Source: Candidatus Nitrosocaldus sp. (GTDB lineage: Archaea > Thermoproteota > Nitrososphaeria > Nitrososphaerales > Nitrosocaldaceae). Taken from it: a stretch of 64,000 nt of DNA. The notes below the pieces were generated by a model that made no database searches, was not told where the DNA came from, and worked only from the letters and a program-made list of their open reading frames with translations. Location of the stretch: the NCBI GenBank assembly GCA_025054855.1, contig JANWZS010000007.1, positions 1-64,000 on the forward strand. Reading direction: 5' to 3'. A program made the translations under genes and the position numbers. Positions 8,965 through 17,449 of the stretch are shown in pieces (the first letter of the stretch is position 1; each line of letters begins with the position of its first letter).

Positions 8965-9837
8965 ATGAGTATAAGGGATATACTGAAGGCACTGGCAGAT
9001 GGCAGGATAGGCATAGATGATGCTGAGCAGATGCTACGGTTGCACAATATAGAGTACGTTGAGGATATGGCAAGGCTTGATATCAACAGGGAGTTGAGGA
9101 GGGGTATACCAGAGATAGTCTATGCTGAGGGCAAGGAGTACAGTGATCTGGTCAAGATCGCTCTAACCGCTCTGCGGAGCAAGGATACCCTTGTCATAAG
9201 CAGGGTGAAGCAGGAGTACATGGATATGCTAGTGGAGGCGTTGAGCAAGCATGCTACTGTGAAGAGCAGCAAGAGGGGGAGGATAGTAGTGGCAAGGAGG
9301 ATGGGGGGAGAGTCACTCCATACCAGTGCTCTCCACTCATCTGGAGGTGTGGTTGGGGTTATAACCGCAGGTACATCGGATATAGGCGTTGCCGAGGAGG
9401 CGAGGCTTGTAGCAGAGGCCATGGGCTGCAAGGTTATCGCAAGTTACGATGTTGGTGTTGCTGGACTACACAGGTTATTCCCTGTGCTCAAGGATATGAT
9501 TGCCAGCGAGGTGGATGCCATGGTGGTCGTTGCTGGCATGGAGGGTGCCCTTCCCTCTGTAGTAGCATCGCTGGTCGATGTACCCGTCATAGGTGTACCA
9601 ACGTCTGTAGGCTATGGGTTCGGTGCTGGTGGTGTAGCAGCGCTGACATCCATGCTCCAGAGCTGCACGCTGGGGCTCGCTGTAGTCAACATAGATAACG
9701 GGGTCGGTGCTGGTGTGCTTGCCTCCATGATAGCGAAGAGGGTGGGGAGGTACAGGTCAGAGCACGAGGCGGATAGGGGTGCAGGTAGCAAGGATATGGT
9801 CGAGGGTTTAGCTGAGCGGATCGATGGCCATGCATGA
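8965..9837 (+). CDS. larB: LarB, pyridinium-3,5-biscarboxylate mononucleotide synthase
   Basis: First enzyme of nickel-pincer nucleotide synthesis: it carboxylates and hydrolyses nicotinic acid adenine dinucleotide. The N-terminal segment with RRGIPEIVYAEGK is typical of LarB. The PurE-like C-terminal domain contains GVITAGTSDIGVAEEA, VVVAGMEGALPSVVA and GVPTSVGYGFGAGGVAAL. The length of 290 residues is normal for LarB and longer than stand-alone PurE. It lies on the other side of the mdh-etf block from larC and larE, with its own promoter. All three NPN biosynthesis genes are therefore present within 10 kb while the cofactor-using enzyme LarA is not in the window. Confidence 0.93.
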   Translation: MSIRDILKALADGRIGIDDAEQMLRLHNIEYVEDMARLDINRELRRGIPEIVYAEGKEYSDLVKIALTALRSKDTLVISRVKQEYMDMLVEALSKHATVKSSKRGRIVVARRMGGESLHTSALHSSGGVVGVITAGTSDIGVAEEARLVAEAMGCKVIASYDVGVAGLHRLFPVLKDMIASEVDAMVVVAGMEGALPSVVASLVDVPVIGVPTSVGYGFGAGGVAALTSMLQSCTLGLAVVNIDNGVGAGVLASMIAKRVGRYRSEHEADRGAGSKDMVEGLAERIDGHA

Positions 9838-10159
9838 TAACATGCACAATAACGATGATGGAATATCCAGATCGCCATCGAAACCAATGGCACCAAAGAG
9901 GTCCTTGCTGTTGCTCCTAATCTCTGGCACAACATCTGGATTGGCAAGTGCGCTGTACCTCTACATCAACAGTGAGCCTTATGCCATCCAGTTGGCTGTA
10001 CATGCACTGATCCTCATATCAGGCTACATAGTGTATAAAATGAAGATATACACTGCTACCAAGGGCATCGCACTTTACATGGCCTGTGCCCTTCCATCGC
10101 ATCTAGCCATCCACATCCTCCTTATCGGGGATATCACCACTGCACTATCTACACCTTGA
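9824..10159 (+). CDS. Small membrane protein of unknown function
   Basis: A 111-residue frame whose start overlaps the end of larB by 14 bases. After a charged N-terminus of about 25 residues come three hydrophobic stretches, about residues 27-49, 53-70 and 78-103. The segments are separated by short loops, with KMKIYTATKG after the second. No motif identifies a function. The overlap suggests co-expression with larB, so a membrane role linked to nickel or to the NPN enzymes could be imagined, but nothing in the sequence shows it. It converges on the next gene with an 11-base overlap of the ends. Moderate confidence that it is a real gene. Confidence 0.55.
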   Translation: MAMHDNMHNNDDGISRSPSKPMAPKRSLLLLLISGTTSGLASALYLYINSEPYAIQLAVHALILISGYIVYKMKIYTATKGIALYMACALPSHLAIHILLIGDITTALSTP

Positions 10160-10778
10160 GCAGCCTTGCATCCAGCATCTGCTGGACAAGGTTCACGACC
10201 TGCCCCTCAAGCTCTATCCTCGGTAGCCTCATCTTTAGACTGAACTCATCTATTATCTCGTTTATACTCTTGCTGCCATCGCACATACCCCAGAACTCCA
10301 GCAGAGCATCGTTGACCATGAATCCCTGCCCAAGATCATTAACAAGCACTAGGGAGCCATCCTCCTGCCTCACGAACTGCCCCTGCTTCAACGGTCTAGA
10401 CCTCTCAAGGTCTATGGTGAACCTCAAGCTCCTCGAACCGTATCCAGCAGAGGGGGCACGAGCAGACCTTGCACCAAAGACCTTCTCCCTTGCCTCAGGG
10501 CTCATCCGCTCAGGTGTCCATGGCGGGTCCCAGACTATCTCAACGCTCACATCCTTTATCCCCTCTACCTTGTTGAGTGCCCTCTTCACATCCCTAACCA
10601 GTGTGTTGTGCAGTGGGCATCCTGGGGTGGTCATGGTCATCTTTATCTTGATGTTGTTCTCCTCATCTATATCTATGCCATAGATCAGCCCTAGATCAAC
10701 AACGCTCAGGGGTATCTCTGGATCCATGCACTGCTTGAGCGCATCCAGTACCTGCTGCTCACTAACCTTGGCCTTCAC
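10149..10778 (-). CDS. SufT/MIP18-family protein fused to a PqqD-like domain
   Basis: Residues 1-100 form a DUF59 (MIP18/SufT/PaaD) domain, with MDPEIPLSVVDLGLIYGI and the conserved cysteine in MTTPGCPLHNTLV. Such proteins help deliver iron-sulfur clusters. Residues 130-209 look like a PqqD-type peptide-binding domain (LVLVNDLGQGFMVNDALLEF, then CDGSKSINEI), the module that presents substrates to radical SAM enzymes. The two are joined by a segment starting WDPPWTPERMSPEAR, also seen in SufT-type proteins. The combination suggests a partner that both recognises an apoprotein or peptide and assists cluster insertion; that is inference. It converges on the small membrane protein gene. Confidence 0.8.
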   Translation of the reverse strand: MKAKVSEQQVLDALKQCMDPEIPLSVVDLGLIYGIDIDEENNIKIKMTMTTPGCPLHNTLVRDVKRALNKVEGIKDVSVEIVWDPPWTPERMSPEAREKVFGARSARAPSAGYGSRSLRFTIDLERSRPLKQGQFVRQEDGSLVLVNDLGQGFMVNDALLEFWGMCDGSKSINEIIDEFSLKMRLPRIELEGQVVNLVQQMLDARLLKV

Positions 10779-11022
10779 ATTCTATCTATCCTGCAGGGGA
10801 TATTTATCTTCTGTCATGTAGTAACTGTTAACACTGGTAGACCGATTCACTGCCTGCCAGCACCTGTTATCCTGCCATCAAACCTTACTCGGTCCATCCT
10901 CTTATGATGTCTATGAAACTTCAGCTGGTTTACTGATAATTATTATGAATAGTTATGTTTAAATTATAATTGAAAGATATGATTATATGTAAATATTGCC
11001 TATACGGTGGTAGGTGATAGGA

Positions 11023-11181
11023 ATGATAGAGGCGGTGTATGCGATAGCTGTATTCATGATAGGTATGTTTGGTACTTACACCCTACTGGATATAGTAAGC
11101 AGGAGAGTCAAGGGTGCGGAGAAGGCTGAGGAGGAGAAGGAGAGAGTGACCAGTGTTGCAACGACAGCTGTAGGGCAGTGA
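11023..11181 (+). CDS. Tiny single-span membrane protein (52 residues)
   Basis: An ATG at 11023 opens 52 codons ending with TGA at 11179-11181. The protein has one hydrophobic span (about residues 2-24, with VYAIAVFMIGMFGTYTLL) followed by a charged tail rich in Lys, Arg and Glu. A TATA-like AAATATT is centred about 28 bases before the ATG and a pyrimidine-rich, T-run terminator follows, so it looks like a self-contained, probably leaderless gene. A protein of the same size and plan is encoded at 61823-61984. Small single-span proteins of this kind are often accessory subunits of membrane complexes, but no family is recognised here. Confidence 0.6.
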   Translation: MIEAVYAIAVFMIGMFGTYTLLDIVSRRVKGAEKAEEEKERVTSVATTAVGQ

Positions 11182-11202
11182 TATATGCAGATCTGGATAC
11201 CG

Positions 11203-11250
11203 CTTCTTTTTTTGTTTGTTTGCTTGCTTGCTTGTTTGCTTGTCTGGTTT
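11203..11250 (+). terminator. T-rich terminator with TTTG/CTTG repeats
   Basis: A run of seven T (11207-11213) continues into tandem TTTG and CTTG units to about 11250, directly after the tiny membrane protein gene. Archaeal RNA polymerase terminates at oligo-T, so this is the likely end of that transcript. Confidence 0.6.
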
Positions 11251-11255
11251 CTTGC

Positions 11256-11939
11256 TTGTAATAATGCTCTTTTTTCTCAACGCCAGTCCACTGTTAGTAG
11301 TTAATAATAGTCATATGGATACCATTGCTAAGTATATGTGTAATGCATTATGATCTTCTCATCTGCATCACCAAGTTTCTCCGCACTCCGCCTACCATGC
11401 ATGTCTCTTAACTCCAGTTCTTTGCATGCAGTGGTGCTGGGTCAATGGAGTGGTTAGGTATCATGGATTCTCCATCCTAAAAGTACAGTATGCGTTATAG
11501 CTTCCTCATAGAATCTACAACTCAGAAATTGAACCTGAACCGCTTCCTGCTATTCCTTGCTAGGGCATATCTCCTTGAGTACCCAGGCTACTATGCTCAT
11601 GATGCCCAGTCTCCTTCCTTACTTTATTCCATGTATTCGGTTGCAGTACTCTTCTGTTAGTATCATGATCCTACTCTATCATATACCTGCACGGTGACTC
11701 CAATTCTACTCACTGCCCATCTTATCCCCATACATCCTCCCATCATTCTAGGCATATATATCAAGGGATGCTCCTACTCAATCTAGTATGTATCGTCAAC
11801 GCTGATATTGGGCACGGTAGGTAGATAGATGATAAATATAGGTACCAACCATATCCATCTTCTCTACCTATACATTATATACTGCTTAAGCATAATTCAT
11901 CCTATGCAGCAGAACTAACTGAAGAAGGTACTGCTGGAT
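11256..11939. other. Gene-poor stretch, nothing recognised
   Basis: This 684-base stretch contains no open frame with a convincing start and no RNA gene that I can recognise. The sequence is less GC-rich than coding neighbours. The leftward strand between about 11480 and 11700 has short open pieces in different frames that could be a decayed gene, but no family is identifiable. Confidence 0.5.
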
Positions 11940-12531
11940 ATGCTTGATAAGGATGTGGAGTTCAGGCATGCCGTAGCAGGGCTGATAGGCTACAAGGAGA
12001 TACTGGATAGGATAACCAGTCTGGAGGAGAGGGTAGTCAAGTTGGAGGAGAGGATGTCAGAGAACCAGGCAAGGAACGAGGAGAGGTTCTTAAGGGTATG
12101 GGAGGAGATAAGGAACCTGAGGAAGGATATGCAGGAAGGCTTTAGAAGGCTGGATATAAAGTTGGACTCTCTAGGTGCAAGGTGGGGTATCATGAGTGAG
12201 CAGTCGGTGAGAGAGGCATTGAGAGGCATAGTAGGCAGGGAGTTGGGCTACACCATACAGGAGTGGAATACACAGGATGAGGAGGGCTATGTGTATGGCT
12301 ATGCAAGTAATGTGCAACTCGATATAGTCGTGAGTGATAGCAAGATAAGCAGTAGAGGTAGTAGCATCACATGTTAAGAGGAGCGACCCATTGATACTCA
12401 AGAGGAAGGTTGAACTATACAGGAGGAGGACAGGCAGAGAGGTGAGCAGGGTAATGTTCGTAACACCATTCATAGATTATGAGGCTAGAGAGGCATGCAG
12501 TAGGCTAGGTATAGAGGTGTATACTGCATGA
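11940..12531 (+). pseudogene. Frameshifted coiled-coil/nuclease-fold protein (DUF3782-like)
   Basis: The first frame encodes 145 residues: a long coiled coil (ITSLEERVVKLEERMSENQ and onward to about residue 75) and then a restriction-nuclease-like start, SVREALRGIVGRELGY to NVQLDIVVSDSK. It stops at 12377. In the next frame, from 12352, the sequence continues VEVVASHVKRSDPLILKRKV and VTPFIDYEAREACSRLGIEV to a TGA at 12529-12531. This is exactly the expected rest of the domain. One extra base (or two missing) near 12340-12355 therefore splits a protein of about 196 residues. Proteins of this plan are common in thermophilic archaea and bacteria and unknown in function. A true pseudogene, a sequencing error and programmed frameshifting are all possible. 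Confidence 0.75.
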
Positions 12532-12984
12532 TATACTGCATATATTATATCACATCATAATGTAGTTTATGAAATGATGTAGTCATAACCAACTCAACTC
12601 TGGATCTATCACCATTACAGCCAACATTAAATTGAATTACACTACATTATGTTACATTACCATTATGCTTCTAATATTTGAATAGAATAGAAGTATAGTA
12701 ACAGTAGTAAGTCTAAATAATAACATAGCTCTCTGCTAATCCTTTAACCGCCTCCTACCCTTGAAGTAGTGCAATTGCAGGGTATAGATCTGCTCTGGTC
12801 TTGCACGATAGGTAAGCGAATGCTTCAGCAGTATGATTATACCACATGTGAAACCAGAAGTAAAGCCACACGCTACATTACCCTATTGTCATGCCTACTG
12901 TTAATATCTTAATGATATTACTACTGTTTCTCCTATTTTTATTATTGTTACTCGCTTGAGTTGCTACACACCTTCGATTAATAA
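12532..12984. other. Intergenic stretch, nothing recognised
   Basis: This 453-base AT-rich gap between the frameshifted gene and tRNA-Gly holds no supported coding region. Neither strand gives a frame with a plausible start and family resemblance. A small RNA cannot be excluded by eye. Confidence 0.5.
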
Positions 12985-13059
12985 TGGTGCGGGATGCGGG
13001 ATTCGAACCCGCGCCGTTGGCTTGGGAAGCCAACATCCTGACCACTAGACCAATCCCGC
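12985..13059 (-). tRNA. tRNA-Gly (anticodon CCC)
   Basis: Read on the minus strand, the acceptor GCGGGAT (13059-13053) pairs with ATCCCGC (12995-12989). The anticodon stem TTGGC/GCCAA encloses loop TTCCCAA, anticodon CCC. The T arm carries GGTTCGAATCC and an encoded CCA occupies 12987-12985. No intron is needed. A TATA-like AT-rich element (13083-13097, minus strand) lies about 30 bases upstream of the 5' end. Confidence 0.95.
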
Positions 13060-13120
13060 CTGTGCGGATGCTATGGGCGTACACCTATTTTATTTATTTA
13101 TTTATTATTTCTTTGTCTTA

Positions 13121-13504
13121 TCATCTCAAGCCAGCACTGGATGACTTTCTGTATGGCCCTCTGCTCCTGAACCTTGCCCTCTCCCTATCCTCCCCCCTCC
13201 TGAGCAATTCATCCTCCTCATCCACATCACCAGCATAGTTCATCTCATAGAGCTCATCCACCGCTCTGGCTATGGTAACATTTGCATCATCATGTGCAGG
13301 AAGTAGGAGCATGACGCTACTCCCCTCGACCACTATGGTAGGAACCTTCGTCAACCCCTTACCCTCTATCACTGCTGCAATATCATTGACCATCTCTATT
13401 GCCTCTGTGAACGAGCCCAGCATGTAACGCTTATGCAGCCTCCCATCCTCATACACCCATCCCCTGCTCCTCAACATATCTATGGCCTTGCCATCATCAT
13501 CCAT
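13121..13504 (-). CDS. Pterin-4a-carbinolamine dehydratase-like protein
   Basis: A 127-residue protein whose core resembles the PCD/DCoH fold. It has RGWVYEDGRLHKRYMLGSFT, then EAIEMVNDIAAVIEGKG, PTIVVEGSSVMLLLPAHDD and ARAVDELYEM. True dehydratases carry a His-His-Pro motif before the third strand; here the corresponding place reads LTKVPT, so the catalytic histidines seem to be missing. A dehydratase reaction is therefore doubtful and the fold may serve another purpose. The C-terminal 30 residues are highly charged and serine-rich. It stands alone between tRNA-Gly and the ABC export operon, with a folE pterin gene elsewhere in the window. Confidence 0.65.
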   Translation of the reverse strand: MDDDGKAIDMLRSRGWVYEDGRLHKRYMLGSFTEAIEMVNDIAAVIEGKGLTKVPTIVVEGSSVMLLLPAHDDANVTIARAVDELYEMNYAGDVDEEDELLRRGEDRERARFRSRGPYRKSSSAGLR

Positions 13505-13599
13505 ACCAATACTATAGAGGGATTACGTTCATTTATTGATTCGCCAGCTCGTTCATCCTAGTATGTTGATTACAGCAGTCGATCAACATAGCAAACTAT

Positions 13600-14844
13600 C
13601 TACAACCTTCCAAGTGCGACTATAGGGTCCAACCTGCTCGCCCTGAACGACGGGTAGAGGCCAGATACTGCGCTCAAACCTATGGATAGTGCGCATACCC
13701 TCGCTACATCATCCACAGTGTACAATGGTCTCGATCTTGCCTCTGGTGGAGCCTCCCTGTTCCCTGGTGCAAGGTTTGAGAGCAGATCCCCTCCAGCCAT
13801 GCCCAGTGGTATACCCACTACGGCACCTATGCTCCCTATTATGAGAGCCTCCATGAGGAAGAGCATGAGTATATGCCTGTTCTGTGCCCCTATGGCCTTG
13901 AGTATGCCTATCTCCCTTGTACGTTCAAGTACCGATGTGTAGAGTGTGGTTATTATCCCTATCGCCCCAACGACCAGTGAGATGACTGCTATGCTGAAGA
14001 GGAACGTCGTTATCCCCCCTATGAACTGCCTTATCGTTGCGAGTATGACCTTGGATGATGTTATCCCAACGTCGTTACCATAGAGCCTCCTTATCCCATC
14101 CTCAACCTCCTCAACCAGATCCGTGTTCCTTGCAAGTACGACTATGCCATCGTACCTGCTCTTCTTGTTCATGAGCATGTTTGCGGTATCTGGATGCAGT
14201 ATAGCAGCACCATCTATCGTTGGATTGCCAGTCAACTTGAATATGCCCCTAACCACAAGGGTTCTAGAGTTGGTCTTCCTCTCCCCATCCTCATCAACAT
14301 ACGTGTACTTCACAACCACTGTCTGGCCAAGGGTTGCGAATGGTACGGATTCTCCAGGTGGCCTTGCTATCCTCTCCGATATTATTATGGAGGAGGTGTT
14401 ATTCGCTACTATAGAGCCCTCCTCGAACTCTATCCCTGGAGCGATGGAGTATATCTTCGTCGCATCCTGTGCGAATACCCTGACGCTCTGGACCTTGCCC
14501 CTAGACTCGAGGGTGACTGCACCAGTGTAATTGGGTATCGCATCACCAACACCAGGGAGGTTCCTTATCTTATCGACCACAACTGAGGTCAGGACTATCT
14601 TCGGTGCTGGTGGAGGTCCCCCACCCAATCCACTATCCTCAACTGGTGCTGGGCTCACGAATATCACGTTCGGTGCGAGCATGCTGAACTGTCTATCAGC
14701 GAATGCAAGGAAGCCAGTGGTCAAGCCGTTCACAGCTATGAGCAGGCTAGTGCCAGTGGTGACCATAAGTATTGTAAGTATTGATCTTACCTTACGCTCC
14801 CTGAGCGCATCGAACGCAAGTTGGATTATCTTTATTGCATCCAT
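13600..14844 (-). CDS. ABC transporter permease, MacB/FtsX type
   Basis: Membrane subunit of an ABC system, 414 residues. One membrane span near residues 16-40 is followed by a large outer domain of about 220 residues (MacB-like periplasmic core). A FtsX domain with three spans comes last, about residues 280-310, 325-350 and 375-400. The coupling motif LERTREIGILKAIGAQNRHI is typical of FtsX/MacB permeases. Unlike transport channels, MacB-type proteins often work by mechanotransmission, for example to move lipoproteins or peptides. It is the last gene of a leftward unit after the ATPase and the surface protein, with a 16-base gap. Confidence 0.9.
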   Translation of the reverse strand: MDAIKIIQLAFDALRERKVRSILTILMVTTGTSLLIAVNGLTTGFLAFADRQFSMLAPNVIFVSPAPVEDSGLGGGPPPAPKIVLTSVVVDKIRNLPGVGDAIPNYTGAVTLESRGKVQSVRVFAQDATKIYSIAPGIEFEEGSIVANNTSSIIISERIARPPGESVPFATLGQTVVVKYTYVDEDGERKTNSRTLVVRGIFKLTGNPTIDGAAILHPDTANMLMNKKSRYDGIVVLARNTDLVEEVEDGIRRLYGNDVGITSSKVILATIRQFIGGITTFLFSIAVISLVVGAIGIITTLYTSVLERTREIGILKAIGAQNRHILMLFLMEALIIGSIGAVVGIPLGMAGGDLLSNLAPGNREAPPEARSRPLYTVDDVARVCALSIGLSAVSGLYPSFRASRLDPIVALGRL

Positions 14845-14860
14845 ACCCCATCAGGGAATC

Positions 14861-16669
14861 TCACACCCTCATCATCTCCTCTACCCTCCTACTCCTCCTG
14901 CGCCTCCTCCATGCTATGTACCCTGCAACTGCAGCACCAGCAACCCCTATCAGTATCACAGATGCTGGAGACTGGCTTGGGAGTAGGGTTGGGCTACCCT
15001 CGCTCCTATCCATTGCCGATACCCTGACTGGTGAGTAGTAAACCTTCCCTTCAAGTATCAGCTCATGCGCATTCCTCAGGGCATCCTTGTAGTATACCTT
15101 AACCCTCACATCGTATAACCCTGGCTCACCAGTACTACCATCTATAGGTACGTTGAATGGCAGTGGTGAGTTCACTAGTAGATCGCCTAGGTACTGTGCC
15201 CCTGCAGTGGGCTTGAGCGTATCCTCGAGCATCTCGACGCTTGTGAAGAACGCTGTATCTGAACCCTCGTTGAGCAGATACCCTGTAAGGTTGGGCTCAT
15301 TGCCTATGTATGTTATGCTCAGATCGTACATCCTTATGCTTGCACTCCCAAGGGCGTACACGCTTATGCTCCTCTCTATACTATGTAGCCCTCCAGTGGC
15401 ATCCAGGTATGTTATCCTCACAGGTATATCGAATGTCCTGTTGTTCGCATCGCTGGTAGCAAAGAGGCTGATCTGGATCCTCCTGCTCTCCCCTGGCATC
15501 ATATCCCCAAGTTTGTAGTACCCATCACCATCGACTACGCTTATGGGTGTACTGCTGAGAGCCATGGTATTGACTGTGACCTCAACTGCTCCAGCTACCT
15601 CATCACCCACATTGCTTATCACAACCGTGAGATCGTTCTCCCTTATAGTCTCTATGACGTAGCGCTCGGATGAGACCCTGAGGTCTGCGCTCCCAACACT
15701 CCCCTTCACCAGCAGGCCTATGCCCATGGAAGTGCTCCTATGCTGCCCATAAGAGTCTGTGTAATCTAGGTTGATCTGCAACTGCTGGAGCGTATTCGCT
15801 GTGTTGGGGTTGGCGTAGAGGGTGAGATCTATATGCTTGACCTCCTTCGGCTCTATACTGCCTAGGCTCCAGACGCTCCCCCCTATGTTGAGTAGCGTAC
15901 CTGTAGAGGCTACCCTCGCTGTGACACTTGATGCTGGTGCGCTCCCATTATTCGCTATGCTTATCCTCACAGGGTTATCCCTGCCAGGTGTTAGCACGCT
16001 AGCATCGGCCCTGACATCTATCACACTCTTACCAGTCAGCATGAACTCAACGTTGAAGTTCCTGAAGTGCAGGCCGACATCGTTGGATCTGTAGTACTCA
16101 ACCCTCATCCATGCCTGATGGATGCCTAGAGCAACGCCATCCGTCACCCTGACAGGGAACTCGAAGTAGAACGTGCCTCCCCTCGCTACAGTAAAGTCGT
16201 ACGTATCGAACGCTGGCTCGTTACCCTCCCTACCATACGCCTCGAACCCCACTGGTAGGTAGAGCCATGCCCTGAGTCCTGTGAGCTCGAATGCCCCAGA
16301 GTTCGCCATGACAGCGATGAGGGTACCAACGCCATCCCCTGGTGCCATCTCAACCTTCATAGGGAACCCGTTGACTATGCTGTTCGGGTCCCCGAAGTAG
16401 AGGTTCACGAACTTGACCTCCTTGCTTATCTCCTGCTGCTGCTCTATCTCGCACGGGCTTGGCTTGCCTACTATCTGCACGCTTGGGCAGTCCTCAGGGT
16501 TCCTGGGCTCTGGTACTGCAGAGTATGCTGCTGGCAGTATGCTGGTGGAGAAGAGCAGGAGTGCAATCGCTGCTATCATCGAGGCATGTGTTAGAGCCCT
16601 GATAGCACTAGCATCACCATCACCATCACCATCTCCTGCAGACTCTGCATGACCATAGCGATACCTCAT
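14861..16669 (-). CDS. Secreted, membrane-anchored CARDB/S-layer-like protein
   Basis: A 602-residue extracytoplasmic protein. After a charged N-terminus it has a signal or anchor span (about residues 30-50, ending PAAYSA) and then repeated beta-sandwich units of the CARDB/COG1361 kind. Each unit carries phrases such as VRISIANNGSAPASSVTARV and LTVVISNVGDEVAGAVEVTV. A C-terminal span (SVILIGVAGAAVAGYIAW) is followed by a run of arginines, which places the tail inside. It sits between the ATPase and permease genes of an ABC system and overlaps the ATPase stop by four bases, so it is probably the partner that the MacB-like machine acts on or with. Confidence 0.85.
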   Translation of the reverse strand: MRYRYGHAESAGDGDGDGDASAIRALTHASMIAAIALLLFSTSILPAAYSAVPEPRNPEDCPSVQIVGKPSPCEIEQQQEISKEVKFVNLYFGDPNSIVNGFPMKVEMAPGDGVGTLIAVMANSGAFELTGLRAWLYLPVGFEAYGREGNEPAFDTYDFTVARGGTFYFEFPVRVTDGVALGIHQAWMRVEYYRSNDVGLHFRNFNVEFMLTGKSVIDVRADASVLTPGRDNPVRISIANNGSAPASSVTARVASTGTLLNIGGSVWSLGSIEPKEVKHIDLTLYANPNTANTLQQLQINLDYTDSYGQHRSTSMGIGLLVKGSVGSADLRVSSERYVIETIRENDLTVVISNVGDEVAGAVEVTVNTMALSSTPISVVDGDGYYKLGDMMPGESRRIQISLFATSDANNRTFDIPVRITYLDATGGLHSIERSISVYALGSASIRMYDLSITYIGNEPNLTGYLLNEGSDTAFFTSVEMLEDTLKPTAGAQYLGDLLVNSPLPFNVPIDGSTGEPGLYDVRVKVYYKDALRNAHELILEGKVYYSPVRVSAMDRSEGSPTLLPSQSPASVILIGVAGAAVAGYIAWRRRRRSRRVEEMMRV

Positions 16670-17376
16670 TGGTATACCACCTCCTTCTCGATCATCCCAT
16701 CTCTTATGTATATCGACCTAGTGCTCATGCTCGCATGCTCCAGGTTGTGGGTGACCATAACGACCGTCTTGTGGTACTTGGTGCATAGAGTGCTCAGGAG
16801 TTCTATGACCTCTAAACCAGTCTTACTGTCGAGGTTACCTGTAGGCTCATCCGCAAGTATAACCGCTGGATCGTTGATCAGTGCCCTTGCTATGGCTACC
16901 CTCTGCTGCTGCCCCCCAGAGAGTGATATGGGCTTGAAGTTGGCCTTATCTTCTATGCCCAGCATCCTGAGCAACTGCATGGCCTTGGCTACCCTAACAT
17001 CACTTGGGATACCTGCTATTATGGCAGGCATCTCCACGTTCCTCAGCACCGTGGTCCTGTTTATCAGGTTGAATGCCTGGAAGATGAAGCCTATCTTCCT
17101 GTTCCTTATCATGGCCAACTCGCTGTCACCATAGGAGTATATGTCTATTCCATCTACGTACACCTTGCCGGATGTTGGCCTATCGAGGGCACCAAGCAAA
17201 TGCAAGAGCGTTGACTTGCCAGAGCCCGATGGTCCTATTATGGTAACGAACTCCCCCTTCCTTATGCTTATGTTAACACTCTTCAGCGCTGCAACCCTGA
17301 CGTAGCCGCCATTGTAGACCTTGCTCAGATTCTCTGTCCTCAATACCAGGCCCGAGTCCATATCATGATTGTACAT
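16666..17376 (-). CDS. ABC transporter ATP-binding protein (MacB/LolD type)
   Basis: ATPase subunit of 236 residues driving the adjacent FtsX-type permease. Walker A GPSGSGKST, the Q-loop region IGFIFQAFNLINRTTVLRNV, signature LSGGQQQRVAIARAL, Walker B VILADEPTGNLD and the switch histidine in VMVTHN are all intact. It is the first gene of a three-gene leftward unit (ATPase, CARDB protein, permease). An AT-rich TATATATAA-like stretch before the start at 17376 is a plausible promoter shared with the divergent Lrp-type regulator gene. Confidence 0.93.
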   Translation of the reverse strand: MYNHDMDSGLVLRTENLSKVYNGGYVRVAALKSVNISIRKGEFVTIIGPSGSGKSTLLHLLGALDRPTSGKVYVDGIDIYSYGDSELAMIRNRKIGFIFQAFNLINRTTVLRNVEMPAIIAGIPSDVRVAKAMQLLRMLGIEDKANFKPISLSGGQQQRVAIARALINDPAVILADEPTGNLDSKTGLEVIELLSTLCTKYHKTVVMVTHNLEHASMSTRSIYIRDGMIEKEVVYQ

Positions 17377-17449
17377 AACTTTTCTAATATATAACTTCTT
17401 CCGTAAATTATAGACATATATACTAGGAAGATGTCCGATCTATTGTACA

